The notes: generated by a model not told the origin, from the letters alone. Counted from the stretch's first letter, positions 7,978 through 17,109 are shown. The stretch is DNA of 55,363 bases from Clostridium sp. (GCF_030532265.1 NZ_JAUNLM010000011.1:1-55363), one strand, 5' to 3'. A program made the numbers and translations.

Positions 7978-8023
7978 TACTATTTTTAGCTATTTATTAT
8001 TTATTATTCCAAAGAAAATTTAT

Positions 8024-8051
8024 AAAAAAACTAGCCAGAATTATGACTAGT
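8024..8051 (-). terminator. Terminator of the ABC importer operon
   Basis: On the minus strand ACTAGTCA pairs with TGGCTAGT (one G-T pair) across a short loop and is followed by seven T. It lies just after the ATPase stop. Confidence 0.8.
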
Positions 8052-8052
8052 T

Positions 8053-8724
8053 CTATAATAATTTTATTATCTTTTCTTTATAGTTTTCTAAATCTTCTTC
8101 AAATACCCCTTTTACTTTTAATGGGGATTCACCTACCACTATAATTTTCCCTTGGAAATAAATACACTCATCAACATCATGAGTTACAAATATTATAATT
8201 CTTTTATCATTTTTAAATATTTCCTTAAACTCATGCATTATTAAGTATTTAGTTTTATAATCTAAAGATTTAAAGGGTTCATCCATAAGTATTAAATCTG
8301 AAGGCTTACCAAGCGCTCGTCCTATATTTATCCTTTGTTTCATACCACCACTTAAATTATCTGGATATAAATTTTTCCACTCTAATCCATCAATTTTTTT
8401 CAGTATTTCATTTATTTTTTCATCAAGCTCTTTTCCATTATAATAATTTATAAGTGATAATTTTAAATTCTCATATACTGTAAGCCATGGTATTAATCTA
8501 TCTTCTTGAAATATATAGCTTACATTTTCTATATTTGATCCAATAACTTCTCCTTTATCAGCCTTTAAAAGACCTGAAATTATATTTAAAACTGTACTTT
8601 TTCCTTTTCCAGACTCTCCAATTAAACAATTAATTTTACTGTTATCAAAGCAAAAATTAAAATTATCTAAAACTACTTTATCACTAAACTTTTTACTTAT
8701 ATTTTTTAATATAACTTTATCCAT
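8053..8724 (-). CDS. ABC transporter ATP-binding protein, NitT/TauT type
   Basis: The 223-residue ATPase energises the importer encoded with it. It shows Walker A GESGKGKST (residues ~37-45), a Q-loop at YIFQEDRLIPWLTVYEN, signature LSGGMKQR, Walker B LILMDEPF and switch His in VTHDVDE. The Q-loop sequence QEDRLIPWLTV is typical of the SsuB/TauB/NrtD group of importers for small organic or inorganic anions and thiamin precursors. ATG 8724 overlaps the end of the permease gene by 8 bases, so translation is coupled. It is the last gene of the operon. Confidence 0.9.
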   Translation of the reverse strand: MDKVILKNISKKFSDKVVLDNFNFCFDNSKINCLIGESGKGKSTVLNIISGLLKADKGEVIGSNIENVSYIFQEDRLIPWLTVYENLKLSLINYYNGKELDEKINEILKKIDGLEWKNLYPDNLSGGMKQRINIGRALGKPSDLILMDEPFKSLDYKTKYLIMHEFKEIFKNDKRIIIFVTHDVDECIYFQGKIIVVGESPLKVKGVFEEDLENYKEKIIKLL

Positions 8725-9478
8725 CTCTTTGCCACCTATAAAATTTTCCTGTCAAAAACCTATTAAAAAGCTCAAATAAAATTGATATTATAGCTATAAT
8801 AATTATCCAAGCAAATATACCTGGAGTATTAAAATTAACTTTTTCTAATTGAACAGCAGAACCTATTCCATATTTAGGTTGTCCATGAACTTCTCCAGCT
8901 ATTACAACTTTAAAAGCCAAAGATATAGTTGGTACTAATATTTTTAATATATAGAATATTATATTAGGTATATATACCTTTCTTATTCTATATATTTTAG
9001 GAATTTCATATATTGTCATCATTTCTTCTAACTTTTTATCATTCTTAATTAATGTATTAACTATACCATCATAAAGTATAGGAAAAACTATGGCTATTCC
9101 AACAATAAATGGCGCATTATCTTTATCAAACCATATAAGAACTAAAACTACTAACACTAAAGTTGGTATTGTTTTTCCTATAGAATTTAGTGGCTTTAAC
9201 ATATTATTTATAAAGGGGTACATACTAGACAGTACCCCTATTATAATAGCTGCTAAAAGTGCTACAATAAAACTTATTATAGTTCTATAAAAGCTTGAAG
9301 CAACAATTAAAATAAAATCTTTTTGAATTATAATTTCTTTTAGTGATTTAATAACTTTCTGAAGTTTTGGAAGATAAATTTCATTATTAATATAAGTTGC
9401 AACTAATTGCCATATTATTACTAATAATACTCCACCTAATATAACTTGTAATTTAGTCTTCCATGTAAATTCCTTCAT
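8717..9478 (-). CDS. ABC transporter permease, NitT/TauT type
   Basis: This 253-residue integral membrane protein has about six hydrophobic segments. It has the binding-protein-dependent transport inner-membrane fold, with the EAA-like coupling loop near IYEIPKIYRIRKVYIPN. It forms the channel of the importer with the ATPase (8 bp overlap downstream) and the lipoprotein (26 bp overlap upstream). The sequence resembles SsuC/TauC-like permeases. No substrate-defining feature is visible. Confidence 0.88.
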   Translation of the reverse strand: MKEFTWKTKLQVILGGVLLVIIWQLVATYINNEIYLPKLQKVIKSLKEIIIQKDFILIVASSFYRTIISFIVALLAAIIIGVLSSMYPFINNMLKPLNSIGKTIPTLVLVVLVLIWFDKDNAPFIVGIAIVFPILYDGIVNTLIKNDKKLEEMMTIYEIPKIYRIRKVYIPNIIFYILKILVPTISLAFKVVIAGEVHGQPKYGIGSAVQLEKVNFNTPGIFAWIIIIAIISILFELFNRFLTGKFYRWQRDG

Positions 9479-10445
9479 TTATAGCTTTTCCACCTACTGA
9501 TTTTTTATCAAATTCATATAATTTTTTAAAGAATATATTATATTCATTTTTTGAATCATCAATTGATACATATTTTAAATTAGATTTTTCCATAGCTTTT
9601 CCTATTACATCTTTGTTAGTTGATACTCCTACTTCTGATGCAATTTGACCTATTGAATTTTTATTTTCTACTGCATACTCAACACTATCATCTAATTTGT
9701 CTAAAAATTCCTCTACAAATTCTTTATTATTCTTTATTAAATCTTCTTTTACTATTACAGTAGCTTGAGGAAATCCATATTTTGAATTGTTTTGTTTTTC
9801 CCATTCTTCATTTAAATTAAGAATTATGTTTAATTTTTTCTTAGCTAAAACACTGCTTAAGGCTGGTTCTGTAATTACTGCAAACTTAGCTTTTCCCGAT
9901 AAAATAGTTGGTGCAAGTTCCTGAACACCATTTAAATAAGTAAATTCTAAGTCCTTATCTAAGTTAAAGCCTAATCCTTTTAATATATCTCTAGTTACTA
10001 TATCAGGAGTAAGACCTTTTCCTATATTGTATATATTTTTTCCTTTTAGATCTTTTATATTTTTAATATTTTCTGTTGAAACTAAATAAAAAGAGCCCCA
10101 TCCTGTTGTTGCTGCAATTTTATAACCTTTTTCTTTATTATATTGTATTGCTGCAAGATTTGAAGGAACTATTGCTATATCTGGTTCCCCTTTCATAACT
10201 GATGTTGATAAAGTTTCTGGTGTCTTCTCTATAGTATAAGTAACATTATATCCATCTTTTATTTTTGGATTATCTTTTATAAGTTTAGCTGCGCTAATAG
10301 CTGGTAATCCATCAGGAATAGCAACCTTTATTTCTTTAGTTTGTATTGGCTTTTCATCCTTAGCACTATTCTCACTTTTTCCACATCCAACTAATACAAA
10401 AATTGATAATACTGCTAATAACAATGCTGTAATTTTATTTTTCAT
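9453..10445 (-). CDS. ABC transporter substrate-binding lipoprotein, NitT/TauT type
   Basis: The 330-residue protein begins with a lipoprotein signal peptide whose lipobox LVGC puts the lipidated Cys at residue 21. The mature part has the periplasmic-binding-protein fold of the NMT1/SsuA group: IKVAIPDGLPAISAAKLI, then MKGEPDIAIVPSNLAAIQYN and a second lobe from NIYNIGKGLTPD. It should capture a small solute outside the membrane for the permease and ATPase encoded after it. Candidates are sulfonates, nitrate-like anions or thiamin-pyrimidine precursors, but I cannot choose. No known riboswitch is recognisable upstream. It starts with ATG 10445 after GAGGAGGAGA. Confidence 0.87.
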   Translation of the reverse strand: MKNKITALLLAVLSIFVLVGCGKSENSAKDEKPIQTKEIKVAIPDGLPAISAAKLIKDNPKIKDGYNVTYTIEKTPETLSTSVMKGEPDIAIVPSNLAAIQYNKEKGYKIAATTGWGSFYLVSTENIKNIKDLKGKNIYNIGKGLTPDIVTRDILKGLGFNLDKDLEFTYLNGVQELAPTILSGKAKFAVITEPALSSVLAKKKLNIILNLNEEWEKQNNSKYGFPQATVIVKEDLIKNNKEFVEEFLDKLDDSVEYAVENKNSIGQIASEVGVSTNKDVIGKAMEKSNLKYVSIDDSKNEYNIFFKKLYEFDKKSVGGKAINEGIYMED

Positions 10446-10561
10446 ATTATCTCCTCCTCACTTAATATTATTTGTTTTTAATATAAATAATATGCTTATA
10501 TTTTAGAAAACTTTTCACTTTAAGTTAAATTATATCAAAGTTTTATTGTTTACTCTATAAA

Positions 10562-10605
10562 ATTACCATGTATTTATTTTCATTATTTTGATTACCATAT
10601 ATTTA
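10562..10605. repeat. Direct repeat between the divergent ABC importer and Ca2+-ATPase genes
   Basis: ATTACCATGTATTTA (10562-10576) recurs as ATTACCATATATTTA (10591-10605), 29 bases apart, about three helical turns. The pair sits in the 205-base divergent intergenic region and could bind a regulator of either unit. No other clear signal is visible in this gap. Confidence 0.5.
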
Positions 10606-10650
10606 GTAGCTATTTTTATTTAAAATCATAGTCTGTATTGAGGTGATAAA

Positions 10651-13263
10651 ATGTATAAAAAAAGTATTGATTCCATATTAAAGGAATTCTCTACTGATAA
10701 AAATAATGGTTTATCAGATGAAGAAGCTAAAAGACGTTTAGAGAAAAATGGACCTAATAAACTATCTTCTAAAAAACCCAAGACACTTTTTAATATTTTT
10801 CTCTCACAAATAAAAGATGCAATGATATATATCCTTATAGGAGCCGCAATAATTTCTAGCTTAATGGGAGAATATAGCGATTCTATAATAATACTTATAG
10901 TTATATTTATTAATGCAATTATTGGTGTAATACAAGAATCTAAAGCTGAGAAAGCACTTTCTGCACTTAAGCAATTATCTACTCCTAAAGCACTAGTTAA
11001 ACGTGATGGCAATATAATCGAAATCCCATCAGAAGAAGTTGTAGTTGGTGATATTGTAATAATAGATGCAGGGAGATATATCCCTTGTGATTTAAGGTTA
11101 ATTCAAACTGCTAACTTAAAAATAGAAGAATCAGCTTTTACCGGTGAATCATTACCATCTAATAAAAATGCCGATAAATTATTTTCTGAAGATATACCTA
11201 TTGGCGATAGAACTAATATGGCTTATATGTCTACTCTTGCTACATACGGAAGAGGTATTGGTGTTTGTGTATCTACAGGAATGAATACTGAAATTGGTAA
11301 GATTGCTAAAATGATAGATGATGAAGATGAAGAATTAACTCCTCTTCAAAAAAAATTATCTGGTCTTGGTAAAGTACTTGGAATTGCTGCTATTATTATT
11401 TGTTTACTGATTTTTGGAATTGGAATAATTCAAGGAAGAGATTTATTTGAAATGTCTTTAACAGCAATAAGCTTAGCTGTTGCAGCAATACCTGAAGGTC
11501 TTCCTGCAATTGTAGCAATAGTTCTTGCACTTGGAGTTCAACGAATGATTAAGCAAAATGCAATAATAAAAAAGTTACCAGCCGTTGAAACATTAGGCTC
11601 TGTAAATATTATTTGCTCAGATAAAACTGGTACTTTAACATTAAATAAAATGACTGTAAGAAAAATATTTGATAATTCCACATTAATAGATGTTTCATCA
11701 ATAAATAATTTAAATGATAACTTAAATCTATTATTTGAAGCAATGGTTTTATGTAATGATGCAACATCATCAGATAAAGGAGCAACAGGTGACCCTACTG
11801 AAATAGCTCTTTTAGATGTAGGATTAAAATTTAATATTTTTAAAGATGATTTAAACTCAAAATATACTAGAGTTGATGAAGTTCCTTTTGATTCTGACAG
11901 AAAACTTATGAGTACAATTAATAAATATGAAGATAATTATAGAGTTCATACAAAAGGAGCAATAGATTCTTTATTTAAAGTTTGTAATAAAATTCTATTA
12001 AACGGTGAAATTAGAAACTTAACTGATGAACTTAAAAATGAATTACTAAATAAATCAAATCAAATGTCAGATGAGGCCTTGAGAGTTTTGGGTGCTGCCT
12101 ATAAGGATATTCCTTCTAAAAGTATAGAAATTGATAGTATAGAAAAAGATTTAATATTTTTAGGACTAATGGGTATGATTGATCCTCCGAGAGAAGAAGT
12201 TAAAGATTCAATTTCTCTATGTAAAACTGCTGGTATAAGGACAATAATGATTACAGGAGACCATAAAAACACAGCTTATGCCATAGGAAAAGAACTTGGA
12301 ATATCAAATGATTTTAATGAATGCATTATGGGTAGTGAATTAGATACTATGTCTGATAAGGAACTTGAATCTAATATAAATAAGTACAGAATATTTGCTA
12401 GAGTATCACCAGAACATAAAGTAAAAATAGTTAAAGCTTTTAAAGCACATGGTAATATAGTTTCAATGACTGGTGATGGAGTAAATGATGCACCATCGTT
12501 AAAAGCTGCTGATATAGGCGTCGCTATGGGAATTACAGGAACTGATGTTGCTAAAGGTGCTGCTGATATGATATTAACAGATGATAATTTTACTACTATA
12601 GTAAATGCAGTAGAAGAAGGTAGAAATATATATGCAAATATAAAAAAATCTATATCATTCTTACTATCTTGTAACTTTGGAGAAATTATAGCATTATTTA
12701 TTGCTATTCTGTTAAATTGGATAGCTCCACTTCAACCTATTCATATTTTGTGGGTTAATTTAATAACTGATAGTTTCCCTGCCCTATCACTTGGAGTAGA
12801 TCCTTTAGATGATGATGTAATGAAAGATTCGCCACGAACTCCAAAAGAAAGTATTTTTACAAAAGATACAATAATTTCTTTAATTATAAATGGATTATCA
12901 ATAGGTTTAGTTACATTAATAGCTTTTAAAATGGGACTTAATTACTATAAAAATTCAATAGTTCATGCTCAAACAATGGCATTTGTTGTACTTAGCGTAT
13001 CACAACTTTTCTTATCTCTTTCAATGAGAAATAGCAGAAAGTCTATATTTGAAATTGGATTATTTAAAAATAAATATTTATTGCTTTCTATACTTCTAGG
13101 AATAGTTCTTCAAATAGCCATAATATCAATTCCTTTCCTAGCTTCTGTATTTAAAGTATATTCTTTGTCTATTAATGACTTTATTTTTGTATTTTTAATT
13201 TCTCTTGTACCTTTAGTAATTAATGAAATTGGAAAATTAATTTTACGTATTACAACTAAATAA
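10651..13263 (+). CDS. P-type Ca2+-transporting ATPase
   Basis: The 870-residue P2A-type pump has the actuator loop TGES, the phosphorylation motif DKTGTLT near residue 325, the nucleotide-binding KGA, and the hinge TGDGVNDAPSLK. Ca2+-coordinating residues of SERCA-type pumps are present: Glu in PEGLPA (M4), Asn and Glu in SCNFGEI (M5), and Asn and Asp in WVNLITDSFPA (M6). Both SERCA ion sites therefore look intact, which favours Ca2+ (possibly Mn2+) export at the cytoplasmic membrane. The N-terminal cation ATPase domain begins at residue ~5. It starts with ATG 10651 after GAGGTGA and is monocistronic. Confidence 0.92.
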   Translation: MYKKSIDSILKEFSTDKNNGLSDEEAKRRLEKNGPNKLSSKKPKTLFNIFLSQIKDAMIYILIGAAIISSLMGEYSDSIIILIVIFINAIIGVIQESKAEKALSALKQLSTPKALVKRDGNIIEIPSEEVVVGDIVIIDAGRYIPCDLRLIQTANLKIEESAFTGESLPSNKNADKLFSEDIPIGDRTNMAYMSTLATYGRGIGVCVSTGMNTEIGKIAKMIDDEDEELTPLQKKLSGLGKVLGIAAIIICLLIFGIGIIQGRDLFEMSLTAISLAVAAIPEGLPAIVAIVLALGVQRMIKQNAIIKKLPAVETLGSVNIICSDKTGTLTLNKMTVRKIFDNSTLIDVSSINNLNDNLNLLFEAMVLCNDATSSDKGATGDPTEIALLDVGLKFNIFKDDLNSKYTRVDEVPFDSDRKLMSTINKYEDNYRVHTKGAIDSLFKVCNKILLNGEIRNLTDELKNELLNKSNQMSDEALRVLGAAYKDIPSKSIEIDSIEKDLIFLGLMGMIDPPREEVKDSISLCKTAGIRTIMITGDHKNTAYAIGKELGISNDFNECIMGSELDTMSDKELESNINKYRIFARVSPEHKVKIVKAFKAHGNIVSMTGDGVNDAPSLKAADIGVAMGITGTDVAKGAADMILTDDNFTTIVNAVEEGRNIYANIKKSISFLLSCNFGEIIALFIAILLNWIAPLQPIHILWVNLITDSFPALSLGVDPLDDDVMKDSPRTPKESIFTKDTIISLIINGLSIGLVTLIAFKMGLNYYKNSIVHAQTMAFVVLSVSQLFLSLSMRNSRKSIFEIGLFKNKYLLLSILLGIVLQIAIISIPFLASVFKVYSLSINDFIFVFLISLVPLVINEIGKLILRITTK

Positions 13264-13294
13264 AAAAGTGAGCAAAATTTTGCTCACTTTTTTT
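13262..13294. terminator. Bidirectional terminator between the Ca2+-ATPase and cvfB
   Basis: AAGTGAGCAAAA and TTTTGCTCACTT form a perfect 24-base palindrome (13266-13289) flanked by A6 and T7. It serves both convergent genes and touches the cvfB stop codon. Confidence 0.9.
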
Positions 13295-14126
13295 AATTCT
13301 TTAACTTAGTTCCTTCTGGAGTTTGTTCTATTAGACCTTCTTTCATTAATCCACCTAACGCCATCTTGAAATAATTTTTACTTGTCTTAAATATTTCTCT
13401 AATTTCTTCTGGATTAGACTTATCATTGTATGGCATAACTCCACCATTTTCATTTAAGTAGTCTAATATTAATTCTTTAATTTCTGATCTAGCATCTAAT
13501 CTTTTTTTTCTAGTTGTAAGTCCAATTGTTCCATCTTCATATATTCTTTTAACTCTAGCCTTAAGAACTTGACCTGGATATATTGTTTCTATATGCTCAT
13601 TTCCTAATATTATTCCCCTATACTTTCCATTTACAGCAACTTTTATAGTTGTTGATGATCCTTTACCATATGATATAACTTCTACTTCATCATCAACATT
13701 AAATCCTTCTCCTTGATCTAAATAATCATCAACATCTGTAGTTGCTGCAAGTCTTCCTGTTTTATCTATATATGCATAAAAAAGATACTTCTTTCCAACT
13801 AATAGCTTAAATCTTTGCTCCTTTATTGGAATAAATAAATCTCTTTCTAATCCCATATTACAAAAAGCTCCAAAATCATTTTGATGAACTACTTCTAAAT
13901 AAGCAACTTTCCCAACTTCAATTAATGGTTTTTTCATAGTTGCAACAGGTCTATTATTAGAATCCATATATGTAAATACTTCTACTTCATCTCCTAAATT
14001 AACTTCTACACCATTTAATAGTGCCTTAGGTAATAATATTTCATTTCCTTTTTCATCTTTTAAGAAAAATCCAAAATCTCTTTCCTTTGCAACTTCAAGC
14101 TTATTATATTCTCCTATTTTTATCAT
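13293..14126 (-). CDS. cvfB: S1-like RNA-binding protein, CvfB/YitL family
   Basis: The 277-residue protein has the CvfB layout: consecutive S1-like OB-fold domains (IGEYNKLEVAKERDFGFFL; GKVAYLEVVHQNDFGAFCNMG; GQVLKARVKRIYEDGTIGLT) and a C-terminal winged helix (EIRE.FKTSKNYFKMALGGLMKEGLIE). CvfB proteins bind RNA and affect virulence gene expression in staphylococci. A longer frame opening at 14165 would overlap the upstream gene. I choose ATG 14126, which follows AGGAGG at a short 4-base spacing and gives the family-type N-terminus MIKIGEYN. It is cotranscribed with the gamma-carbonic-anhydrase-like gene 13 bases upstream. Confidence 0.87.
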   Translation of the reverse strand: MIKIGEYNKLEVAKERDFGFFLKDEKGNEILLPKALLNGVEVNLGDEVEVFTYMDSNNRPVATMKKPLIEVGKVAYLEVVHQNDFGAFCNMGLERDLFIPIKEQRFKLLVGKKYLFYAYIDKTGRLAATTDVDDYLDQGEGFNVDDEVEVISYGKGSSTTIKVAVNGKYRGIILGNEHIETIYPGQVLKARVKRIYEDGTIGLTTRKKRLDARSEIKELILDYLNENGGVMPYNDKSNPEEIREIFKTSKNYFKMALGGLMKEGLIEQTPEGTKLKN

Positions 14127-14139
14127 TTTTCCTCCTAAG

Positions 14140-14640
14140 TTAAATATATTCTTTACTAATTTCAATATAATGTTTGGCTGATTTTCTTATACTTTCTATT
14201 TCTTCTTCTGTTAATTTTCTTACTGCCTTTGCTGGTCTTCCCATAATAAGAACACCTTCTTCAAAAGTTTTATTTTGAGTTACAAGTGAGCCTGCTCCAA
14301 CAATAGAATTCTTAGATATTTTAGCTCCATTTAAAATTATAGAATGCATTCCAATTAAAACATTATCTTCTATATTACAGCCATGTACTATGGCTCCATG
14401 ACCAACAGTTACACCATTACCAATAGTAATTGAATAGCCTGGATCCCCATGTAAAACGCAATTTTCTTGAATATTAGTTCTATTTCCAATTTCTATTTTA
14501 CTCATATCTCCTCTTAATCTAGCTCCAAACCAAATATTACAATCTTCTCCGATAGTAACATCTCCTATTATATCAGTGCTTTCTGATAAATAAGCACTTT
14601 CATTTATTTTAGGTTCAATTCCTTTAAAACTTTTTATCAT
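14140..14640 (-). CDS. Gamma-carbonic-anhydrase-like hexapeptide-repeat protein
   Basis: This 166-residue protein is a left-handed beta-helix of hexapeptide repeats (residues ~15-140) with a C-terminal helix. Three histidines sit where gamma-class carbonic anhydrases bind zinc: one in VLHGD and two five residues apart in VGHGAIVHGC. The family (YrdA/CaiE/Cam) forms trimers with metal at subunit interfaces. Only some members hydrate CO2, so enzyme activity is possible but unproven. It starts with ATG 14640 after GGAGATG. CvfB follows in the same operon. Confidence 0.85.
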   Translation of the reverse strand: MIKSFKGIEPKINESAYLSESTDIIGDVTIGEDCNIWFGARLRGDMSKIEIGNRTNIQENCVLHGDPGYSITIGNGVTVGHGAIVHGCNIEDNVLIGMHSIILNGAKISKNSIVGAGSLVTQNKTFEEGVLIMGRPAKAVRKLTEEEIESIRKSAKHYIEISKEYI

Positions 14641-14759
14641 AATATTCTCATCTCCATTTTAAACATTTATTTTATTTTATCATTTAAATAAATTATTGTC
14701 ATTATTTTATCATCTATATCACTATATATAACTATAATCAATTTTAAAGGTATTAAATA

Positions 14760-15746
14760 ATGGGAAAAAAATCATATAATATTTTAAATCCAAAACAAAT
14801 TAATATATTTTATGGCATACCAAATGCTTATACATCTTACTCTACTGGTAAAGTATCACCTTATGAGGCATTTAATTATTGTTATCATAATAAACTAAGT
14901 TTTTTAATTACTACAGATCAAAATAGCTTTTTTAAAGATGAACTTAAAAATTCTAACAAATGGCTATCCCTTCAAAAAATAAGTAATAAATTTTATAAAA
15001 AACATGAAAGTTTTATACCATTAATAGGTTTTGAAGCTAAAACCCTTCCTTACGGCGATATGTACATTGTTAATTCTAATTCTTATTTTTTAGGTGAAGT
15101 AAAAAATATAAATTTACTAATATTATGGATGCTTAGAAATCATGATGCATTTTTAATAATGAAAAATCCTATAAAAACAACTGTTTCATTGCCTTATAAT
15201 TCTATTTTAAATAGCATAATAACTTCAGTCGAAGTTTGTAATGGTGAATTTGGTAAAAGATATATAAGAAGAGAAAAATATTATTTTATGCTTTTAGATA
15301 AAGGATGGAAGCTCGGGGCTGTAAATAGTCAAAATAATAAAACTTTAAATTTTGGAGACTTTGATAATTTAACTGGAGTTGTGTGTACAAAATTTAATAA
15401 AGAAAATTTAATAAATGCTTTTAGAAAAAGACATACATTTTCCTCAGAAAGTCGAAGCCTAAAACTTTATTTTTTTGCAAATAATACTTTTATGGGTGGA
15501 ATAATAAATAAACCAATTTCTTCTTTAAAGTTTTCTATAATTTTAGAAGACCAATATTTTAAAATAGAAAAGATAGAAATAATAACAAACAAAGGTACTA
15601 CTCTTCATTCAATAGATAATATAAAACTTCATAAAGTTAAATATCTTTATGAACATATTATTGAAAACTCTCAAAGCTGGTTCTTAATAAAAATATATCA
15701 AGAAAATAATAGGGTTGCTATAAGTTCCCCTATATTTATACAATAA
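14760..15746 (+). CDS. PHP-like protein lacking metal-binding residues
   Basis: The 328-residue protein aligns by pattern to PHP-domain/CehA-type metallohydrolases. The N-terminal strand that normally reads D-x-H-x-H-T-SYSDG reads IPNAYTSYSTGKVSPYEA (residues ~20-37), and the TDHN motif reads TDQN. The later G-H loop reads PYGDMYIV. The key histidines are therefore gone, and metal-dependent hydrolysis is unlikely. The C-terminal ~100 residues look like a beta-rich domain (LKLYFFANNTFMGG onward). No signal peptide is visible. The Shine-Dalgarno (AAAGG) is weak. It may be a pseudoenzyme or binding protein; function unknown. Confidence 0.6.
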   Translation: MGKKSYNILNPKQINIFYGIPNAYTSYSTGKVSPYEAFNYCYHNKLSFLITTDQNSFFKDELKNSNKWLSLQKISNKFYKKHESFIPLIGFEAKTLPYGDMYIVNSNSYFLGEVKNINLLILWMLRNHDAFLIMKNPIKTTVSLPYNSILNSIITSVEVCNGEFGKRYIRREKYYFMLLDKGWKLGAVNSQNNKTLNFGDFDNLTGVVCTKFNKENLINAFRKRHTFSSESRSLKLYFFANNTFMGGIINKPISSLKFSIILEDQYFKIEKIEIITNKGTTLHSIDNIKLHKVKYLYEHIIENSQSWFLIKIYQENNRVAISSPIFIQ

Positions 15747-15776
15747 AAAAATCCAAAGCCCTAACTTTGGATTTTT
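15745..15776. terminator. Bidirectional terminator
   Basis: AAATCCAAAG and CTTTGGATTT form a stem with loop CCCTAA, flanked by A- and T-runs. It separates the convergent PHP-like gene and the small membrane protein gene. Confidence 0.85.
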
Positions 15777-16098
15777 ATTTTTTTAAATGTTTAGCTCTAT
15801 TTGGCTTAGCCTTTGATTTAATAACTATTTTCTTTTCTATTTTAGGACCACCAGTTTGATGTATGTCCATAAACCATAAGAAAGCTACTATTATAATAAC
15901 TGTTATACCTAAACCTACCCATTGGTTTTTCACAACACCTAACATTTGTACAATAAATAATACAATTGCTATAGCTAATGGTATAAACTTGTTTATACGA
16001 ATTTTTGGAAATAAAAATTTCTTACAAAGAGCGTATACACCAAGTATTATTGCTATCATTACTACAATATATAATATTTGTAAAACTATATTTAGCAT
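15775..16098 (-). CDS. Small membrane protein of unknown function
   Basis: I do not recognise this 107-residue protein. It has three hydrophobic segments (residues ~4-24, ~39-57 and ~62-81) and a basic C-terminal tail with many lysines (KIEKKIVIKSKAKPNRAKHLKK region, residues ~86-107). The tail is likely cytoplasmic by the positive-inside rule. It starts with ATG 16098 after a good GGAGGGC and stands alone. The 267-base gap upstream is AT-rich and separates it from a divergent Lrp-type regulator; I see no firm promoter there. Confidence 0.7.
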   Translation of the reverse strand: MLNIVLQILYIVVMIAIILGVYALCKKFLFPKIRINKFIPLAIAIVLFIVQMLGVVKNQWVGLGITVIIIVAFLWFMDIHQTGGPKIEKKIVIKSKAKPNRAKHLKK

Positions 16099-16365
16099 TT
16101 TGCTTGCCCTCCTATTTTTAACTATATAAATATCTTAATTTAATTTGCAAATCTTTTCAAGTATAAAGGTTAAAAGATTGCCTTTTTTCAATTTTATATT
16201 TAATCTATTTATAAACAGGTATTTTCTTATTAAAATAATAATATTCCTTTAAAATTTTAAACATTTATCATTTTTGCCTTTCTGAATTAAATGTTTTTTG
16301 ATAAAATATAGTGTGACTATAGAGCAAATAAAAATTTATAGATTATTATCCAATGAGGTGGTTTA

Positions 16366-16833
16366 ATGGCTGTAAATACACATTTACAATTAGATGATTT
16401 AGACTTACAAATATTAGATTTATTAATAAAAGATTGCAGAACACCATACCTAGAAATAGCTAGAATATGTCATGTAAGTGGTGGTACTATACACGTCAGA
16501 ATGAAGAAAATGGAAGACATGGGTATAATAAAAGGAACTCGTATAATACTTAATCTTCCAAAACTTGGTTATGATGTTTGTTGTTTTGTTGGTATATATG
16601 TTGATAAAACATCTTCATTCGATACAGTTATAGATCAAATACAAAGCATAACAGAAGTTGTTGAACTTCATTTAACTACTGGTAATTATTCAATGTTCGC
16701 AAAATTATCATGTAAGAATATCGAAGATTTACAAAATATATTATTAAATAAAATTAATAATATATCAGGTATTCAAAGAACTGATACATTTATTTCTCTA
16801 TCACAACCTATAGATAGAAATATAACTCTTTAA
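16366..16833 (+). CDS. Lrp/AsnC family transcriptional regulator
   Basis: The 155-residue protein has the two-domain Lrp/AsnC layout. An N-terminal winged helix-turn-helix (LDDLDLQILDLLIKDCRTPY to MGIIKG, residues ~9-57) is followed by a RAM ligand-binding domain (residues ~65-145, with VCCFVGIYV and ITEVVELHLTTGNYSMFAKL). Such proteins sense amino acids and form dimers or octamers on DNA. The gene is alone, and its effector and targets cannot be inferred from neighbours. It starts with ATG 16366 after GAGGTGG. Confidence 0.92.
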   Translation: MAVNTHLQLDDLDLQILDLLIKDCRTPYLEIARICHVSGGTIHVRMKKMEDMGIIKGTRIILNLPKLGYDVCCFVGIYVDKTSSFDTVIDQIQSITEVVELHLTTGNYSMFAKLSCKNIEDLQNILLNKINNISGIQRTDTFISLSQPIDRNITL

Positions 16834-16905
16834 ATTTTAGTATAATACTTCCTTAAATAGGTCAAAATATTATAGACAAAATTTATTTTGAAGGAAGTGT
16901 TTATT

Positions 16906-17109
16906 ATGAAATTTCTTGATAGGTTAGCACTTTTATTAGTTATAATAGGTGCAATTAACTGGGGACTAATTGGATTCTTTCAATTTGATTTAGTAGCTGC
17001 ATTATTTGGAGATATGTCTGCTATAAGTAGAATTATATATTCTTTAGTAGGTATTGCAGGACTTTATGCTATTTCTTTCTTTGCAAAAAGCAGATATATA
17101 AATGATTAA
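16906..17109 (+). CDS. DUF378 family membrane protein
   Basis: This 67-residue protein carries the DUF378 signature, LDRLALLLVIIGAINWGLIG, followed by FDLVAALFG and a second hydrophobic segment SRIIYSLVGIAGLYAI. It is a two-helix membrane protein of unknown role, widespread in Firmicutes. I use ATG 16906, preceded by AAGGAAGTG, rather than TTG 16888, which would lie upstream of that Shine-Dalgarno. The Lrp gene ends 72 bases upstream, so cotranscription is possible. Confidence 0.85.
   Translation: MKFLDRLALLLVIIGAINWGLIGFFQFDLVAALFGDMSAISRIIYSLVGIAGLYAISFFAKSRYIND

Noticed and set aside
10446-10650. Possible riboswitch (for example TPP) upstream of the ABC importer
   Set aside because: I could not find the conserved cores such as CTGAGA of TPP or other known aptamers, and there is no leader terminator.
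10626-11012. Open frame opposite the start of the Ca2+-ATPase gene
   Set aside because: It is antisense to conserved pump sequence and has no start signals or family match.
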